NCBI RefSeq assembly: GCF_022539665.2
Contig: NC_081340.1
Span: 6,571,357 to 6,635,356 of the forward strand
Reading direction: 5' to 3'
DNA: 64,000 nucleotides
Source: Daphnia carinata
Lineage: Eukaryota > Arthropoda > Branchiopoda > Diplostraca > Daphniidae
In this document: piece by piece, positions 26,812 to 40,100 of the stretch
How positions within the stretch are numbered: position 1 is the stretch's first letter
How the letters are laid out: every line of letters starts with the position of its first letter
The notes under the pieces: model-generated
The model's database searches: none
Seen by the model: only the letters and a program-made list of their open reading frames with translations
Told to the model about the DNA's origin: nothing
Program-made: the position numbers and the translations under genes

Positions 26812-29105
26812 ATGTTTAACCCACGTCGCCAAAGTGCTGGTAAGTTCTCCATAATTATTTTATGTTATCAATTGTTCTCCGTCCTAACCTGGATACAGCT
26901 CATTTTAAATTTTTTAAATCTATCGTGTCGTTTGCTAAAAATCGGCTTAAGAACGACAATTTCGTTCATTAGCGTCAACAGCCTGTTTTGAGAGCTCCTC
27001 ACACGGTATATAAGGCCTGAGCGCGCTTCCATCTACCGGAAGCGTAAGTTGTTAGGACACTTCTGAACATTGATCGCTGTCATTCTTTGTAGGCTGATCT
27101 GCTCAGAGCCCACGTGTCTCTTCGTAAAACGCTCGCTCACTTGTACCTCACGTACAGCGTTGCCCTGTTCACTCAGGACGCACGTTGCTCGTGTATCTCT
27201 TCTGATTCGCGCAGACGCCTATTCTCAAGCTCACTGGGGTTTCCGGGGATAGGAATTAGCCATAACTACCGGTTGTAGTAAATGGTCGCCTCCAATTGTC
27301 ACTGGACCTGTTCCGAGAACAGGTACCCGACTTTTTTGCGAATTTTTTTACGCATGTATTTTTTTTTTTGTTTAACTCCATGTAGATTGTCGGCCTTTTT
27401 TTTATTAAGCTGTAACACTTTCCATGATTTCTAGCTAGCTCAGACATTTGACTCGAAAAAATAAAATAAAAAGAGAAAGCTAATTAAGATCCGTCATGCA
27501 AAGATGCTTCTTTTCTTCCCGTTTCATTTCGGTACAGGAGAAGATTGTGGAGCTGCGGTTTCGACCGGAGTTCGTTTCACTTTAACGTATTGCGCTGACC
27601 GACTGGAAACACTTGTAAGTACGGTCAGTGAAAACGAATCCCTAGTAATCTCATCCAAAACATGAAACTTGGACGACCAGAGCGGAACTGACTGCGAAAA
27701 TGTCTCACCAGTGTGGGAGAGAGAGTCTCGCCGAGTGTTTCCTTTTTTTTTTTTTTTTTTTTTCTTTTTTTTTTTTGTCTTACATGTCCGTTATTATACA
27801 GCCAGATTATTCGTTATAGAAACGTGAGAACGACACCAACTCCAGTCAGGATATCTGACAAATTTTGAGAAAACGAGGTTGACGACAACGAGTCTATCTA
27901 ATATAGCTCGGTGTGAGTTGTATTATGTACTCGTCGTTTATAGGCTCATTCCTGTCGGGTGCCGGCTGTATATTCGTAACGAACGAGTATGTAGGTTCCC
28001 GGTAGCGCCCCTCTTTTGTTATCTAGGTTGATATATTGTCTTTTTCTTTTCTCTTTTTTTTTTCTGTTTTGGGACTGTTGTGACTCTGACGTTGAGTCCT
28101 CAATAAAAAAAAATATGAGGAAAATAAATAAATAAAAAATAAAAGAGGAGAAGGGGGGGGATGGGAAGGAAGAGAATCCGAGCCGAGCGGACAGCGGGTG
28201 GAACGATCGCTGCAGTCCCGAAATAGATGGCAAAGTCTACACGAGCATGCTTACACAGCATAAGTCTTATACTCGTTGGGCGTCGTTACCCAGTGGCAAA
28301 CAAAAATAAAAATCCCAACTCACACACAGACACACACACACACACACAACACAAATTTTAGGCACACAAGGATGAGTGTGGTGCCCGCCTTCGCACGCAT
28401 ACCAGTTTGTTTTCGCAGTCGCAAAGTTCACGTTCACCTGTCCGGCAGTGTGGGGGTATCTCCAGTTCCTCTTCAGTCATTGAGTTTCTGTGCTATCGGC
28501 CTTCACGAAAAAAAAAAAAAGAATTTGTATTTATTTTTACTTTTGAAAGAAAAACAGAGTTGCGAGGGAGACGTACAATTGCCAACAACGAAAGAGGTAT
28601 CCACCACGGCTGAGAAAGAACGAAATAAAAATATAATTTGTTCGGTAGCTTTAATTCTTTCAAGTGGAACAAATTGACCGAGAGCAGATGAAAGGGAAAT
28701 GGTAACAATCGTCAGAGATAGACAACAGTTTGTAAAAAAAAAAAAAAAAAGGCAAAAGAAGAATGTTTTTGCCCTAGTCATTCGACCTTGTCATAACTTT
28801 GGAATTTTGAAACGTTTTTAAATTTCTTTCCGCTTTTTTTTTTTGCCTCCTTTTTTTTTCGTAACTAACTGGAAGGCTTTAGTTATTAAATAGACACACA
28901 CATATGGACACTTCAGATCAAGTTGGAAACCACTTGGGGAGGAACGCATCATCATCCCTACATAGCGGTCGATGTCGGGGGGCAATATAGAAAGTGAAAA
29001 CCATCGAGTGTGTGTCTGTGTGTTATAGTTTTTCCCACACATCTAGTGGAACTAAACGGCCTTTCGTCTCTCTTTAAAAAAAAAGAACCAATGTTGATCT
29101 TTTTC

Positions 29106-29136
<31 letters not shown>

Positions 29137-32100
29137 GCAATAGGCGGGATCTCCGACAGCAGCTCATCTCTTCACAGAGCCGAACGTGGTGTGGAACGTT
29201 TCTTTCTCCCCGTCTCGCCCTCTTGTAGCAGGCCTACCCCTGGCTGGAACATTTTCACACCCACAGCAACACGAAGAAGAAGAAAAGAAAGAGAAAAGAA
29301 GAGGAGGACGGAGAGAAAGTTTTTCGGAGGCAAGCGGGGGTAGAAGCGGGCCTGGCAAGGCGGACAGTTCTCCTCGAAACATGGAATAGTGTTCCAGCAG
29401 CTGGCCGAAGCACAACACACACACATGACTTGCGCTGCTGCGAGTCATCTTCTTCTTGCCCGTTTTCGTACCTCTTTTGAAACTGGAGAAACAAGACCAT
29501 CGTCAGCAGGATGTCTTATCGCGGCTACGTAAGTCCAAACGCCATTGTTTCGTTGCATTTCATTATTTTAATTATTCTTTTTTTATTATTATTTCAATTA
29601 CGCGTCTGCCATTGTTTTGTTTTGTTTTGTTGTTTATTTTTTTCTCCTTGTCGCAAATGGTTGCCAAGTCGGCCAGAGACATAACTCGTGCCACGGCTCT
29701 ATCGTGATGTAGGAGCTATTCGATTTAACCCTCTTCCCACCAGCCGTTATCACAGATCATTTGCAAGTCGCAATATTGCTGCTATTCTAACGACAGCGTG
29801 AGTTTTGCCGGACGAACGGGAAAAAAACAAACAAAAGAGTCACTTCGTTGTTAGATCGTCATCAACTTGAAAGCAAGGGCCCAGTTTTTCTTTCCTTCTC
29901 TCTTTTCAATGTATTTTTGGTGTGTGCGGATATGCGAGCGGCATTGGCGCCAAAGCTGGCTTGTATATTACTGAAAGAACCCGGTCATGTCATTCTTCCC
30001 CTTTCTCTCTTTCTTTTTTTCTTTTTTTTTGTTTTTTTTTTGTTCCATCAGTAATTTAGAAACAAAAACAAACTGGGACTGCGCACTCGTTGTTTCTTGT
30101 CGACTAAGTGTCCTTGCTCGCCATTGTTCCTCCTATCCCTACGTGGCGCTCTACGTTGTACTTCGTCGTGAGTGTAAGCCATCGTTACCAATCAGTTAGG
30201 ATGCACGGGGCGGATGGGTTAATGTCCTCGTATTATCGCACACTGTTACGTGTGTATACATCAGGCTTAATACGCCGAGGCTGTAGTGGAGGCTTAAAGA
30301 CTTGTCTACAGAGATCGAGTGAGATACGGTGGGTAGCATGTTTTATTTTCCGCGTGTAAGTTCAAGGGGAGAACGAAAAAGGGAAAGAAAAAAAAAATAA
30401 CAACAACAAAAATGAAAAAGAGGTGCAGGAGACGAGATTGGGCCATCAGTTGGGGAGGATTTTCTTTTTTTTTCTTCTTTCTTTCTATGCCTTTCGACTG
30501 CCGGGTTTTTCAGTGTTAAAAATACACACAACATCACGCCGGCATACACACACACGGCAGCGCTTCCTTCCCGTTCAAAAAAAAAAAAAAAATATATAAA
30601 AAAAAAAAAAAAAAGGGACGAGAAAAACGACTTTGCATACCGTTGACCCGGACAAGCAGCTAAGGCCAGCTTTCGTCTAGCTTTTCCCATACCGGATGAA
30701 CAACATGGAAACGATAGGGAAGGACGAGAGACGAGAAACAAAAATCATAAAAAATTGAAAGGCCGTTTCTATTTTTTTTTTTTTTTTTTTCCTCTTCTTC
30801 TTCTTGTGTGTGTATATATTTTTGAAAGAAGGAAAAGAGATGAAGATGGAGAAGAAAAAAAAAAATCTAGTAAAAATTACATAGTAAAAGTTGACGGGGA
30901 GGGTCGAACGCCTCCCGAATTTCTCACGTTCCCCATGTGCTGTGAGCTCTAAAGAAGCAAAAGTTGTGCGCTGCTCTACTTTTAGGATTTCACCTTTCCC
31001 CGTCGAGTATATTATCAACGACTCGTATGATGGACCTTGTCGTCATTTCATTTTCTCGTTTTATAATTGCGGTTCAATACGCATTTTTTTTTTTTTTTTT
31101 AGAAGATCTAAGTTTTTTGGCTACAGTCATTCAAGCGGAGTCGTAGAAAAGAAGACGGGAAAAAACAGAGATTTTTAAACATTTAAAAGCGATTATAAAT
31201 AGGGCAATAGCCTACCGTGATTTATGGGAATGAAAGTTATCCGAGAGTTTTATACCTCGGCTCACTGATTCCAGCTCGTCGGCGATGAGAACGTTTAATT
31301 TCTTTTTATTATTGTATTAAAAAAGCAAATGCGATTGAAAAATTTCACCGTATCATTTTTGCCAAAGTGAAATTGAATAGAGAAAAAAAAAAAAGCAAAG
31401 TCTGAATGGAGGAGGAAAACAAAATAAAAAGCAAAAGAAGATAAAGAAGAAGAGGGGAGAAGACAAAGTCAAAGAAATGAGCAGATGTTAGTGAAACTGT
31501 GCGGCATTTTCCATTGGAACGTCGGACAAAAAAAAAGGAAGTTCGCTGTGATGAGACATACGACAAAAAAACTGTCGATGGCCGGACATGTCGGGTACGC
31601 GTCAAACACGGAAGTGTGCCCCCCCCCCCTTTTTTTTTATGTGTGTTCTTCTTTCTGTTGGTTCCATTAAGAACGGGAACACTTTTGTGTACACTGGCTA
31701 GCTGGCAGAGTAGGCTGACTGACGTTGGCAATCCAGCGTGATGGATCTATATCCTGCCATGCTAATTAACATTGGCTAACACAAAAACAAGACCCAAAGA
31801 GAAAAGAAAAAAAAAAACAAATGTCAGTTGGGTGGCACCAAACAGTGAAAGATTCCAGCCAGGAATTTTTTTTTTGTTTTGTCCGGTCGATTGATTTGTC
31901 ACACAAAAAAAAAGGGGGGGGGGGGGGAGGGTGAAGATCACGCGTTCACGGTCTTTGATTATATCATTTGTTTATTATGTTATCATGTATATATTTTTAA
32001 ATATCGCCAACGTTTTCGATCGATACGCGCATATCTACAACACTCTTTTGTATGCAAATATAGAGTTCACCGTATTACGGCAGCTACTACTCTTCCTACA

Positions 32101-35100
32101 AGGTTGGGTGTTTCATTTTATGTGTCACGCAAAACAAACAATTGTGTCCCGGCAGAGTGTAGATTTTTTTCCGTTGTCGTATTGCCGTCATGATTCCGAT
32201 GTCTCCACAATATTTTTTTCGCACGATTGATTTTTCAAGTGCTCACACCACACCAAAGTCTTTTTTCGTTGTCGTGAATGGATTCTGCTTGTCGAATGAC
32301 GTTCACTGTGCTTCGACACCAATCCGCTTCTTTTGTTAAAAGAATTCTCTCATTACGCAATTATTGTAACGCATGATATTTAGCAATCCCCCCCCCCCCC
32401 CCCGTACACGCTTTCCCTTATTGGCTTCTATTATGCCTTTGTAAGTAGGAGAAAGCCTGTATTCTTTTCGTGTTATCGTCAACACACTTTCGGTTTCATT
32501 CTTCTCGAAAAATAATAACAATAAAAAAAAAATTGTAATGAAATCTTTTTTTTTTTTTTTTTTTTTTATTCTGATTGTTGGACAGAACAAAGCGCCGGTC
32601 ACACCTACAAGGAGTGCAACAGCAACCGGCGGCAATTCGTTCCGGTCAACGTTCTCACCACTTTCGACGACTTCCAGCGCCACTGCGAGTAGCAGCCGCT
32701 ACGGAAGCGCTGGAACAAACAGAAGTTCTGCCTACTCTGGCAGCGAAGAGCCATCGACGGCCAGGAGTCGACAGAGAGAGGCGTCCGAATCGCCGGCCTC
32801 GGCCAAAGTCTCGTACCAACCGGGCGTTCAGGCCAGCAAAATCCCGCCGAGTTACAGTTCGCAAACGAGCCAACGAGACTCGAGCAATTTGAATAGCTCA
32901 TTAGGATCGGGAATTTCGCGAAGTGATGCCAATAAATCCATGTACGGAACGACGGCCAGCAGCCGGACAGCAACGGATGTAGGAAGATCAGCGGTGGATC
33001 GAAATGCGAGTCAAACGGGCTCGAATGGAAATGCCGGACAAGGTGGAAGCAGTGGCTCTAGTAATTCGTATTCGCTCGGGCGTAGCTCGAATTATGGCAA
33101 CCCGTATAAATTGACGGGCAGCAATGCATCGGCCAGCAACAATGGAAGTCATTACGGTAATGGTTGGGCGGAACGCAGTTCATCCGGTCGAAACAGTCAG
33201 GACATTTTAGCCAACGCTGGCAAATCCGGAGCCAGGAACGGTAATACAACGTCGACAACGCCATCTGCCGTGAGCGAGAGCAACTTGTTGTCACCTTACG
33301 CGGCTAGCGGAGCCTACCGCCGCAGCAAAAGTCGGGAGAAAGAGGCGGAAGCTCCCAAAACGGAAGCATCCAGCAAAAACGAATCATCGTCGGTGACTCT
33401 TCCGCGTTCCTTCCGGGCCTATAATCAGCGAGGCAACACGAGCACGACCTTCCAATCACCGTCTACCTACACGCCCAGAGTTCCGGCAAGTTACGGCCGT
33501 TCCACGCACACAACGTCGCGCGATTTGAGCTACGCTTCCGCAACGAAACCGGCAATCCAGCAACCGACGGAGAGGTTGTCCTCGTACAGGAACATGTTTG
33601 GCAACAGCGAACCGGCCACCAAGACGCTTCCGGCTGCACCCATGGCGGAGTCGAAATCTATTCCAACGCAAACAGCCGAAGAGGCGGTTAAATCCGCATC
33701 GGAAGAATCGGAAGAATCGAGCGATTCCAGCGAGGAAGAAGAGGCCGAATGCAAAGAAGCGGATGTGAACTACGTTGTCAGTCGTGGAACGTCTCCTATT
33801 CCTTCCAGTGAATCCGTCCCATCGTCCAGGACGACTTCGGTTCCTATTTCCGGATCCATCCGCAGCCCCAAAATCCTTCACAGTCGTCTGCCCACTGTCG
33901 CCGCTAGAGAAGTGCAAACGGAAGAAACGGAATCGAGCCGTCCCAGACGTTTCGTAGGCTACGCGGGATCTCCCTCCGCTTACGGATCGGCCGCATCGTC
34001 GTCAAGACCCAGCTCCTACACCGACCGCTATTTCAGCAAGTACGTGACGCCCTCCAGATACGCTTCCGGAACGAGTCCGCCAGCCGGAGAGAAAACTAAA
34101 TCTCCGCCGACGAGCGGGACGCTTCACAAACCTCCGATTCCGGTGCCCGTCGTGGGTAGCAAAGAGTACCGCAAATCGGCGTTGAATGTCGACCTGGACG
34201 ATCAGCAGGTGTCGGAATTCCGCAAACGACAGGAAGACTTCCGCGAGGCTCAACGCAAAGCCAAGCGGCAAGCTAGAAAAAGCTCTTCCGGCGGAAGCAA
34301 ATCGTCCAGCGCTAGTCCGGGTCCGCCTGAGCGCCGAAACGCGTCGCTGACGCCAGCGTCATCTAGGAGGAATTCGATCAACTCGGAGAAGGGAAGCTCT
34401 TCGTTGAGCCGCAGTTCGAGTTCCAAGATCCAACCGCAAGCGAAGCAGCAGCCGTCCGTCATCCGCAGCCAATCGAGGCGAAAGATGACGCCCAGCTCCA
34501 AGAATTCGAGGTCTTCCAGCTGTTCTTCCAGCTCGTCTTCGGAAGAAGAGGCCGCCGCCGAAGAGGCGCAAGTCAGGATCAAATCGCAGAGCCCCAGCAC
34601 GGCGTCGAGCACCGTTCAATCCCCTCGAAAGAGCAGCGCTTCTTCTGAATCCATCAGCCGGATCAAACTGTCTCGCACGTCAGCCGAGAGGAGCTTAACA
34701 CCAGCCTCGCCTACCAGGAGATCCCCTTTACTTCCGACCTCCTCGTCAGCTTCTTCCGCCGTGTCTTCGAAGAGCGCCTCGAAATCTCGATCACCGTCCG
34801 TCAACGCATCATTGCCGCCTGCCCATTCGGATTCTCCACAACTGGCCATCCAACCGGCTGACGAGTCGTCGCGCAGCCAATCGAGATCATCGTCGGTCAA
34901 CTGGTCCAAACTACTGAAAATGACCCGCGGGCCGGACGAGCGGAGCAGCACTTCGCCGGAATCTTTGGCGTCCAAGTCTTCGGCCAGCTCTTCGCAAGGC
35001 CACAGGAAGCTAGCCTCGCGTTCGCCTTCGTACAACAAGATGATGCTCCGTTCACCGGAAGATGGAACGAATGGTGGGGTGGGTCGTTCTGTGACTCGAT

Positions 35101-37036
35101 CGCCGTCGGCCAATGCTGGACGAGTGCCAAGCAGGGCCGCTTCGGCTGCATCTCTTTCCTTACCGCCTTCCAGTTTGCCTCCGTCCAACCGGTCGGGACG
35201 CACTACGGCGTCGTCGTCGCGCAGTCACATTCCATCGCGCAACGCTTCCGCCCGGAGCATAGCGCGTAGCTGCAGCACATCGACCGATTCGTCGTCGTCG
35301 ACCGAGTCGGACCGGCGTCCGCAGCACAGCCGCTCCGTTTCGCGCATTAAAGATTCGGCCAGTTCGTCCAAACGGAACAGCATAGAGCCATCTAGCGGCG
35401 TTTTAGCTGAATCCTCTTCGTTTGCGTCGAAGCTGGCCTCGTCTTTCGGCTGGTTGCGTAAGCAGAACAGCGAAATCATCCCGTGGTGGCTGCCCAGCAC
35501 CGAAAACATCCCCGCCAAGGAGCTGGAAGAAGAAGATGCTGGAGTTGATCAACAGATGACGTTGGCGAAAGAGGAAGAATCCAGCACTTCGTCGGCGGAC
35601 GAGACGCAGAGCTCCTCGTCCACCGACGAGGAAACGGAGAGCACGGAAAATAAACGCGACGACACGGATGTCGAACTCGATGACCTTCCGGCGGATTTAG
35701 GGATAGCCAAACCGCCAGAGGATGTGACGATCGGAGGGCTGGCCGATCGAGAATCATCACCGCCTCCGGCCAAGGAATCAGACAGCTGCAGCCGATCCGA
35801 TGTGAATCCTGAAGAATTGGGAGATCGTTATTCCCCTGACGGTTTCGAATGGCCGGAATGTCCAGCTACCCCACCCATCACTCGCAGTTATCCTTTCTAC
35901 CGTAGGCCGCCTTCGCCGTACGACAATGTCAAACCGGACGTGCCGGTAATGTCCCCGAGCCTTCAGCCATCGCTGAGCGGTTGTTCCATGAACACGGCGT
36001 GGGGTATGGACGCTTTGCGCGCTTTAGAATCCTTGGAAACGATTAACATCCAGCCGCAAAAGTCCAAGTCTCCAATTAGCGACCTCAGCAAGAGCGAGCA
36101 GGTCATAAAAACGGAAGAGACTGAAGACGACGACGAAGAGGACGAAGAAGAGGAAGAAGAGGAAGAAGAGGAAGAAGAGGAAGAAGAGGAGCAAGAAGAT
36201 GAAGAAGAAGTTAAAAAAGAAATAGAAATTAAAGCTGAGGAAGAAGAGGAAGAGGAGGAAGAGGAGGAAGAGGAAGAAGAGGAAGAAAGCGATGATAGCA
36301 GCCAAGAGGAAAACGAAGGTATTACAATGTCAAACTCGATGGAAAATTGTATTTTTCTTTTGAAATAGAAGGTTATATACTCTTTTTCTATTGTTATATA
36401 CATCACAGCGCCATTGTCTGCCGTTTCAGTCGACCAAGTGGAACCGGAGTGCCCAGCCAAAGAGCAGGAAGAGGCAGATTCGGACAGTGTCGACGACAGG
36501 TATGTTATTTTCTTCAACAATCTATCGTGCAAAAAAAAAAAAAAAAAATAAAATGCCTTGTGTTTACTTCCTCTATCAGCGGATGTAGAACACAACAAGA
36601 ACTATGCAATCATCGTGTATGTCTTTGTCCTCTGCCATAGTTTTCTTATCTCATTCTTTTTGTGTGTCGATTCTAGCGCATCGGCGGCTATTCCCTCAAC
36701 AACGGTGGATCAACCAGAGGTAAAGCTCATTTTCGCAGCATTTCTTTTTTTCATCCAACCAAGAGACTCTAGACCACCAATCAGATTATGCTACAGAATA
36801 CGCCGTTTTGGGTTACCCACCGTAAAAAAAAAAAAAAAAGGGTCTCGTGTTGTTTTTGTATCGCGTGCCCCATATAACGAACGAGTCAACAGGCACAGAG
36901 TTTTCAAAACAAAGAGTCATCTTGACGCGTAGTATAGCTTTCAGCGGTAGCTCGCACCAGTCCCCAGCCAGAAGAGACAGATACCATCGGGATTTCAGGT
37001 CCTACCCTCGCCCAGTTGAGTGTCGCACACTATCCG

Positions 37037-37115
<79 letters not shown>

Positions 37116-37117
37116 CC

Positions 37118-37156
<39 letters not shown>

Positions 37157-40100
37157 CGCTGATAACATGCTCCACGTTTCTGGTTAGACTTGGTGCAGCT
37201 GTTAAGACGTTAATCGTCAACCGCTACACGCTGTCCAGTTACTCGCCTTGCACAAACGTACGGAACTAAGGATGCGTGTAGGGTTTGTAATGAGAAAGAA
37301 CAAGAAAAAGAAAAGGCCGTCACAGTGTGTTGTGTAAGCTAATCCGAGTGGGGAAGATCCAGTTCAAGAAAAAACGATGTATATACCTCAAAGCTACACA
37401 GTTTTAGTAAAGTCCTTTTCTTTTCCCTACTCGACTCGGTAGCGCAGTGTTATAAATGCCTCGTTCCATGAATAGAATTTTTCGTGCGGGAGCGAGCAGT
37501 AAAGCGTCGGCGTTATTTAGACGACCCAGTCCCGTGAAAGAAAAAAATATCGGTTAGTTAGTAGTAGAAAAATACAAGGAGAAGCGGAACAACATTACTA
37601 TGAAAAGAGACAAGCAGTTTGGAAGATTGTCTATTCTAATTTTTCTGCCGCTCTTAACTCACATTTCAATTACAATTTTTTATTTTTTTTTTGTCCGGGC
37701 GATGTGTTTGATGTTGTCATTAATGACACGTAAATTTTTTCGTTGGAAAAAAAAAATAAGAAGAGGGGAATCGAGTTTGGCTGGCCGCGGGAGTTGCTCG
37801 GATCGGTTGCGTGCTGCCGTGCGCAACCGAACACTAGCGCCGTATCGCCGGGCAGTTTTGGACTAAACTCCTTCTCGAGTTTTTTTTTTTTTCTGTTGTT
37901 TTGAATAAAGCGCTTTCTTGTGTATATATACACACGCGAAAAAAATTAAAAAAAAAAAAGAAGTCGGAGATCGGTGACCGAAATGAGTCACTGGGGCTCA
38001 TTTTCTTACAAGAGTCGAGCTCTGGTTTTCTCTTCGGAACTCAAAAAGCGCAACACGTTTCAAAGGGATATTGTTGGTCCCGGCTGTCGCCCCCCTTTTT
38101 TATTATCAAAAGGCAAACACAACAGAAAAAAAAAACGCCCTTAAAAAAAAAATGCAAACAAAAACAAGGGATTCGGTCGCCTCCGAACTTTTTTTTTTAA
38201 CAGCTGCCGTTATCTCGATGTTTTCTCCGGTGTTGTGTTGATAGGTTTGCCCCTCTTTTTTAACAAAAAAAAAAAACCTTTCCATGCCCATGTTGCTGAA
38301 GATCGAGTGTGGTCATGTTGGGACACGATAGCAGTAGGCTTGATGATGGATGGGCTTTTCACAACAATAAATAGAATGAAACCTTAATGCCAGCGACCTG
38401 TAAATTCGCAAGCGGCCTTGTCATCTTCCCCCCTTGAGAAAGAGCAGGAGGATTTACTAGAATTGCATGAGTCATTGTCATTTGCTGTCTAGTTTTTTAT
38501 TTGGGGCTTATTGTTTTTTTGTTTTTCTTTTTTCTTTTTGTCTGACTCGTTGTGTAGCTGGGAGACGCCACGTTCCAGGTGTACAAGGATGGCGACTACG
38601 GGAGTTACCTCGACGTGGAAGCCACACTTAACGAGCAATCTGAAGAGCTGGAAGGATTCCTGGAAAAGTAAGTAGGCCCCCTTTTTTTTTTTTTTTTTTT
38701 TTTTAGTTATTACAATTATTTTAGAACTCGTTAAATATTATTTTCTGTTAAGCAAACGCAAACGCAAACGTAGTTTTTGGCCCTCGATTTCTGCCCATGG
38801 TCAATTGATTTATGTCCTTGTTTATTGACCTGATGAAGTCCGGCAGACGCCGTTCAAGAGCGCAATTTTTTTTTTTTCATTTCCTCGTCATTGACAAGCT
38901 GTGCCATGTTGGGCAATCAGTTTAGCGCTTTCAGTTTAGAAAAAAAAACTGAAGTGTTAAACATTAATAATTGTGCGAGCGGCTAGCCATTAGCTGCGTC
39001 AGCAGCTATGCGGCGCATCGCTCTGGCCGAGACCTTTCAATTCCCTCCAAGCAGCCCAGTGTAAACCAGTAGTCTTGATTTATAACCTATCACTTCCTCA
39101 AAGAAGATCCTATTTTTTGTTTCTCTCTTGTTTACGTCAAAGAGCGAAACAGTCCACATCCGGATTAGAAAGGCAAGCTACGCCCAATTGCAGCAGCAGT
39201 CTAGACTTAGCCCGCAAGTTGTACATCTGTTTTTTTTTTGTTTTTTTTTTTTTACTGGTTTCATCCGACAGAATTCCATTTCCGAAATAATTGATTTTCA
39301 AAAGTAAATTGTTTTGTTTTTCATCTTTCGATGACATTCGAAAAGGAAAGTTTTTTTGTTTTTGTTTTTACAGAGCACTTAAGAGAAAGCCCTGAAAGTA
39401 TTTTGTTTTAACTTTCTCCACATTTTTTAGGGGTTAAAAAAAACCGTGAACTGGTCGGAATCAATCCGTCAATCTCGGTTGCAAGTAGACAGTTGACATA
39501 AATCAAGGCGAAAGGTATTTAGTTAAATATGTAGCGGTGGTTTTCAAAAACAAAAAGGGGGCAGAGGCGAATAGAAGACTCGTTTACCAAACTTTAATGT
39601 CTTCGAAGAGGGGGGATGAAGTCGAAATTAAGAGGCGCCCGACCTACTTTGTCAAACCGGTGTAGGCGAACCGTCTCCCAGGGATATACTTCTACGACAT
39701 CAGTTCCGGTGATGTTTTTTTTTTTTTTTTTTTTTTTTTCTCTTGCCTTGTCCACACAAACTTTCCAACCCAAAATTAGGAGAATAAGTTAAGGGAGGAG
39801 AAATGTGAACGAAGTCAAAGTACAGTCCAATCTCGGGCACGGCTCTTTTTTTCTCCCAAAGTCTATTTATGAACGCGACTTGTAGCAACAACCCAAAACA
39901 GAGCACGTGTCAAATTTGTCTATCAAAACACATCAGTGAAAAAGAGCCAGCGAAAATGAGAACGACGGTATACGCTTTTGTTTCGAGTGAGTTATGAAGG
40001 TAGCAAAGTGTAGTAGGGGTTTGAAAAACATTATAATTTGTCGGTCCTAAATTTTAAGAATGTTTCTGCTTTTTAACAGCCGCAAGAATTCGATCGTACT

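Larger units (their letters stand above)
26840..32585 (+). other. FHOD 5' introns
   Basis: Apart from exon 2 (27538-27614) and the MSYRGY exon there is no supported coding sequence. Contents: a TATA-like box at 27007-27014, (CA)n at about 28322-28348, a (TTG)10 tract at 29106-29136, many T, A and G runs, a C9T9 joint at 31620 and an A9G13 joint near 31905. Confidence 0.5.

Noticed and set aside
34250-35203. Minus-strand frames of 120-195 codons in the giant FHOD exon
   Set aside because: Antisense shadows of a Ser/Arg-rich exon with biased codons; no start context or homology.
35963-36598. Minus-strand 211-codon frame opposite the FHOD poly-Glu tract
   Set aside because: Complement of GAA/GAG repeats (poly-Ser/Phe); the plus strand is the conserved gene.
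36580-36640. Possible extra FHOD exon after acceptor ctctatcag
   Set aside because: Open for only some 14 codons with a weak donor; splicing 36499 to 36677 keeps the frame without it.
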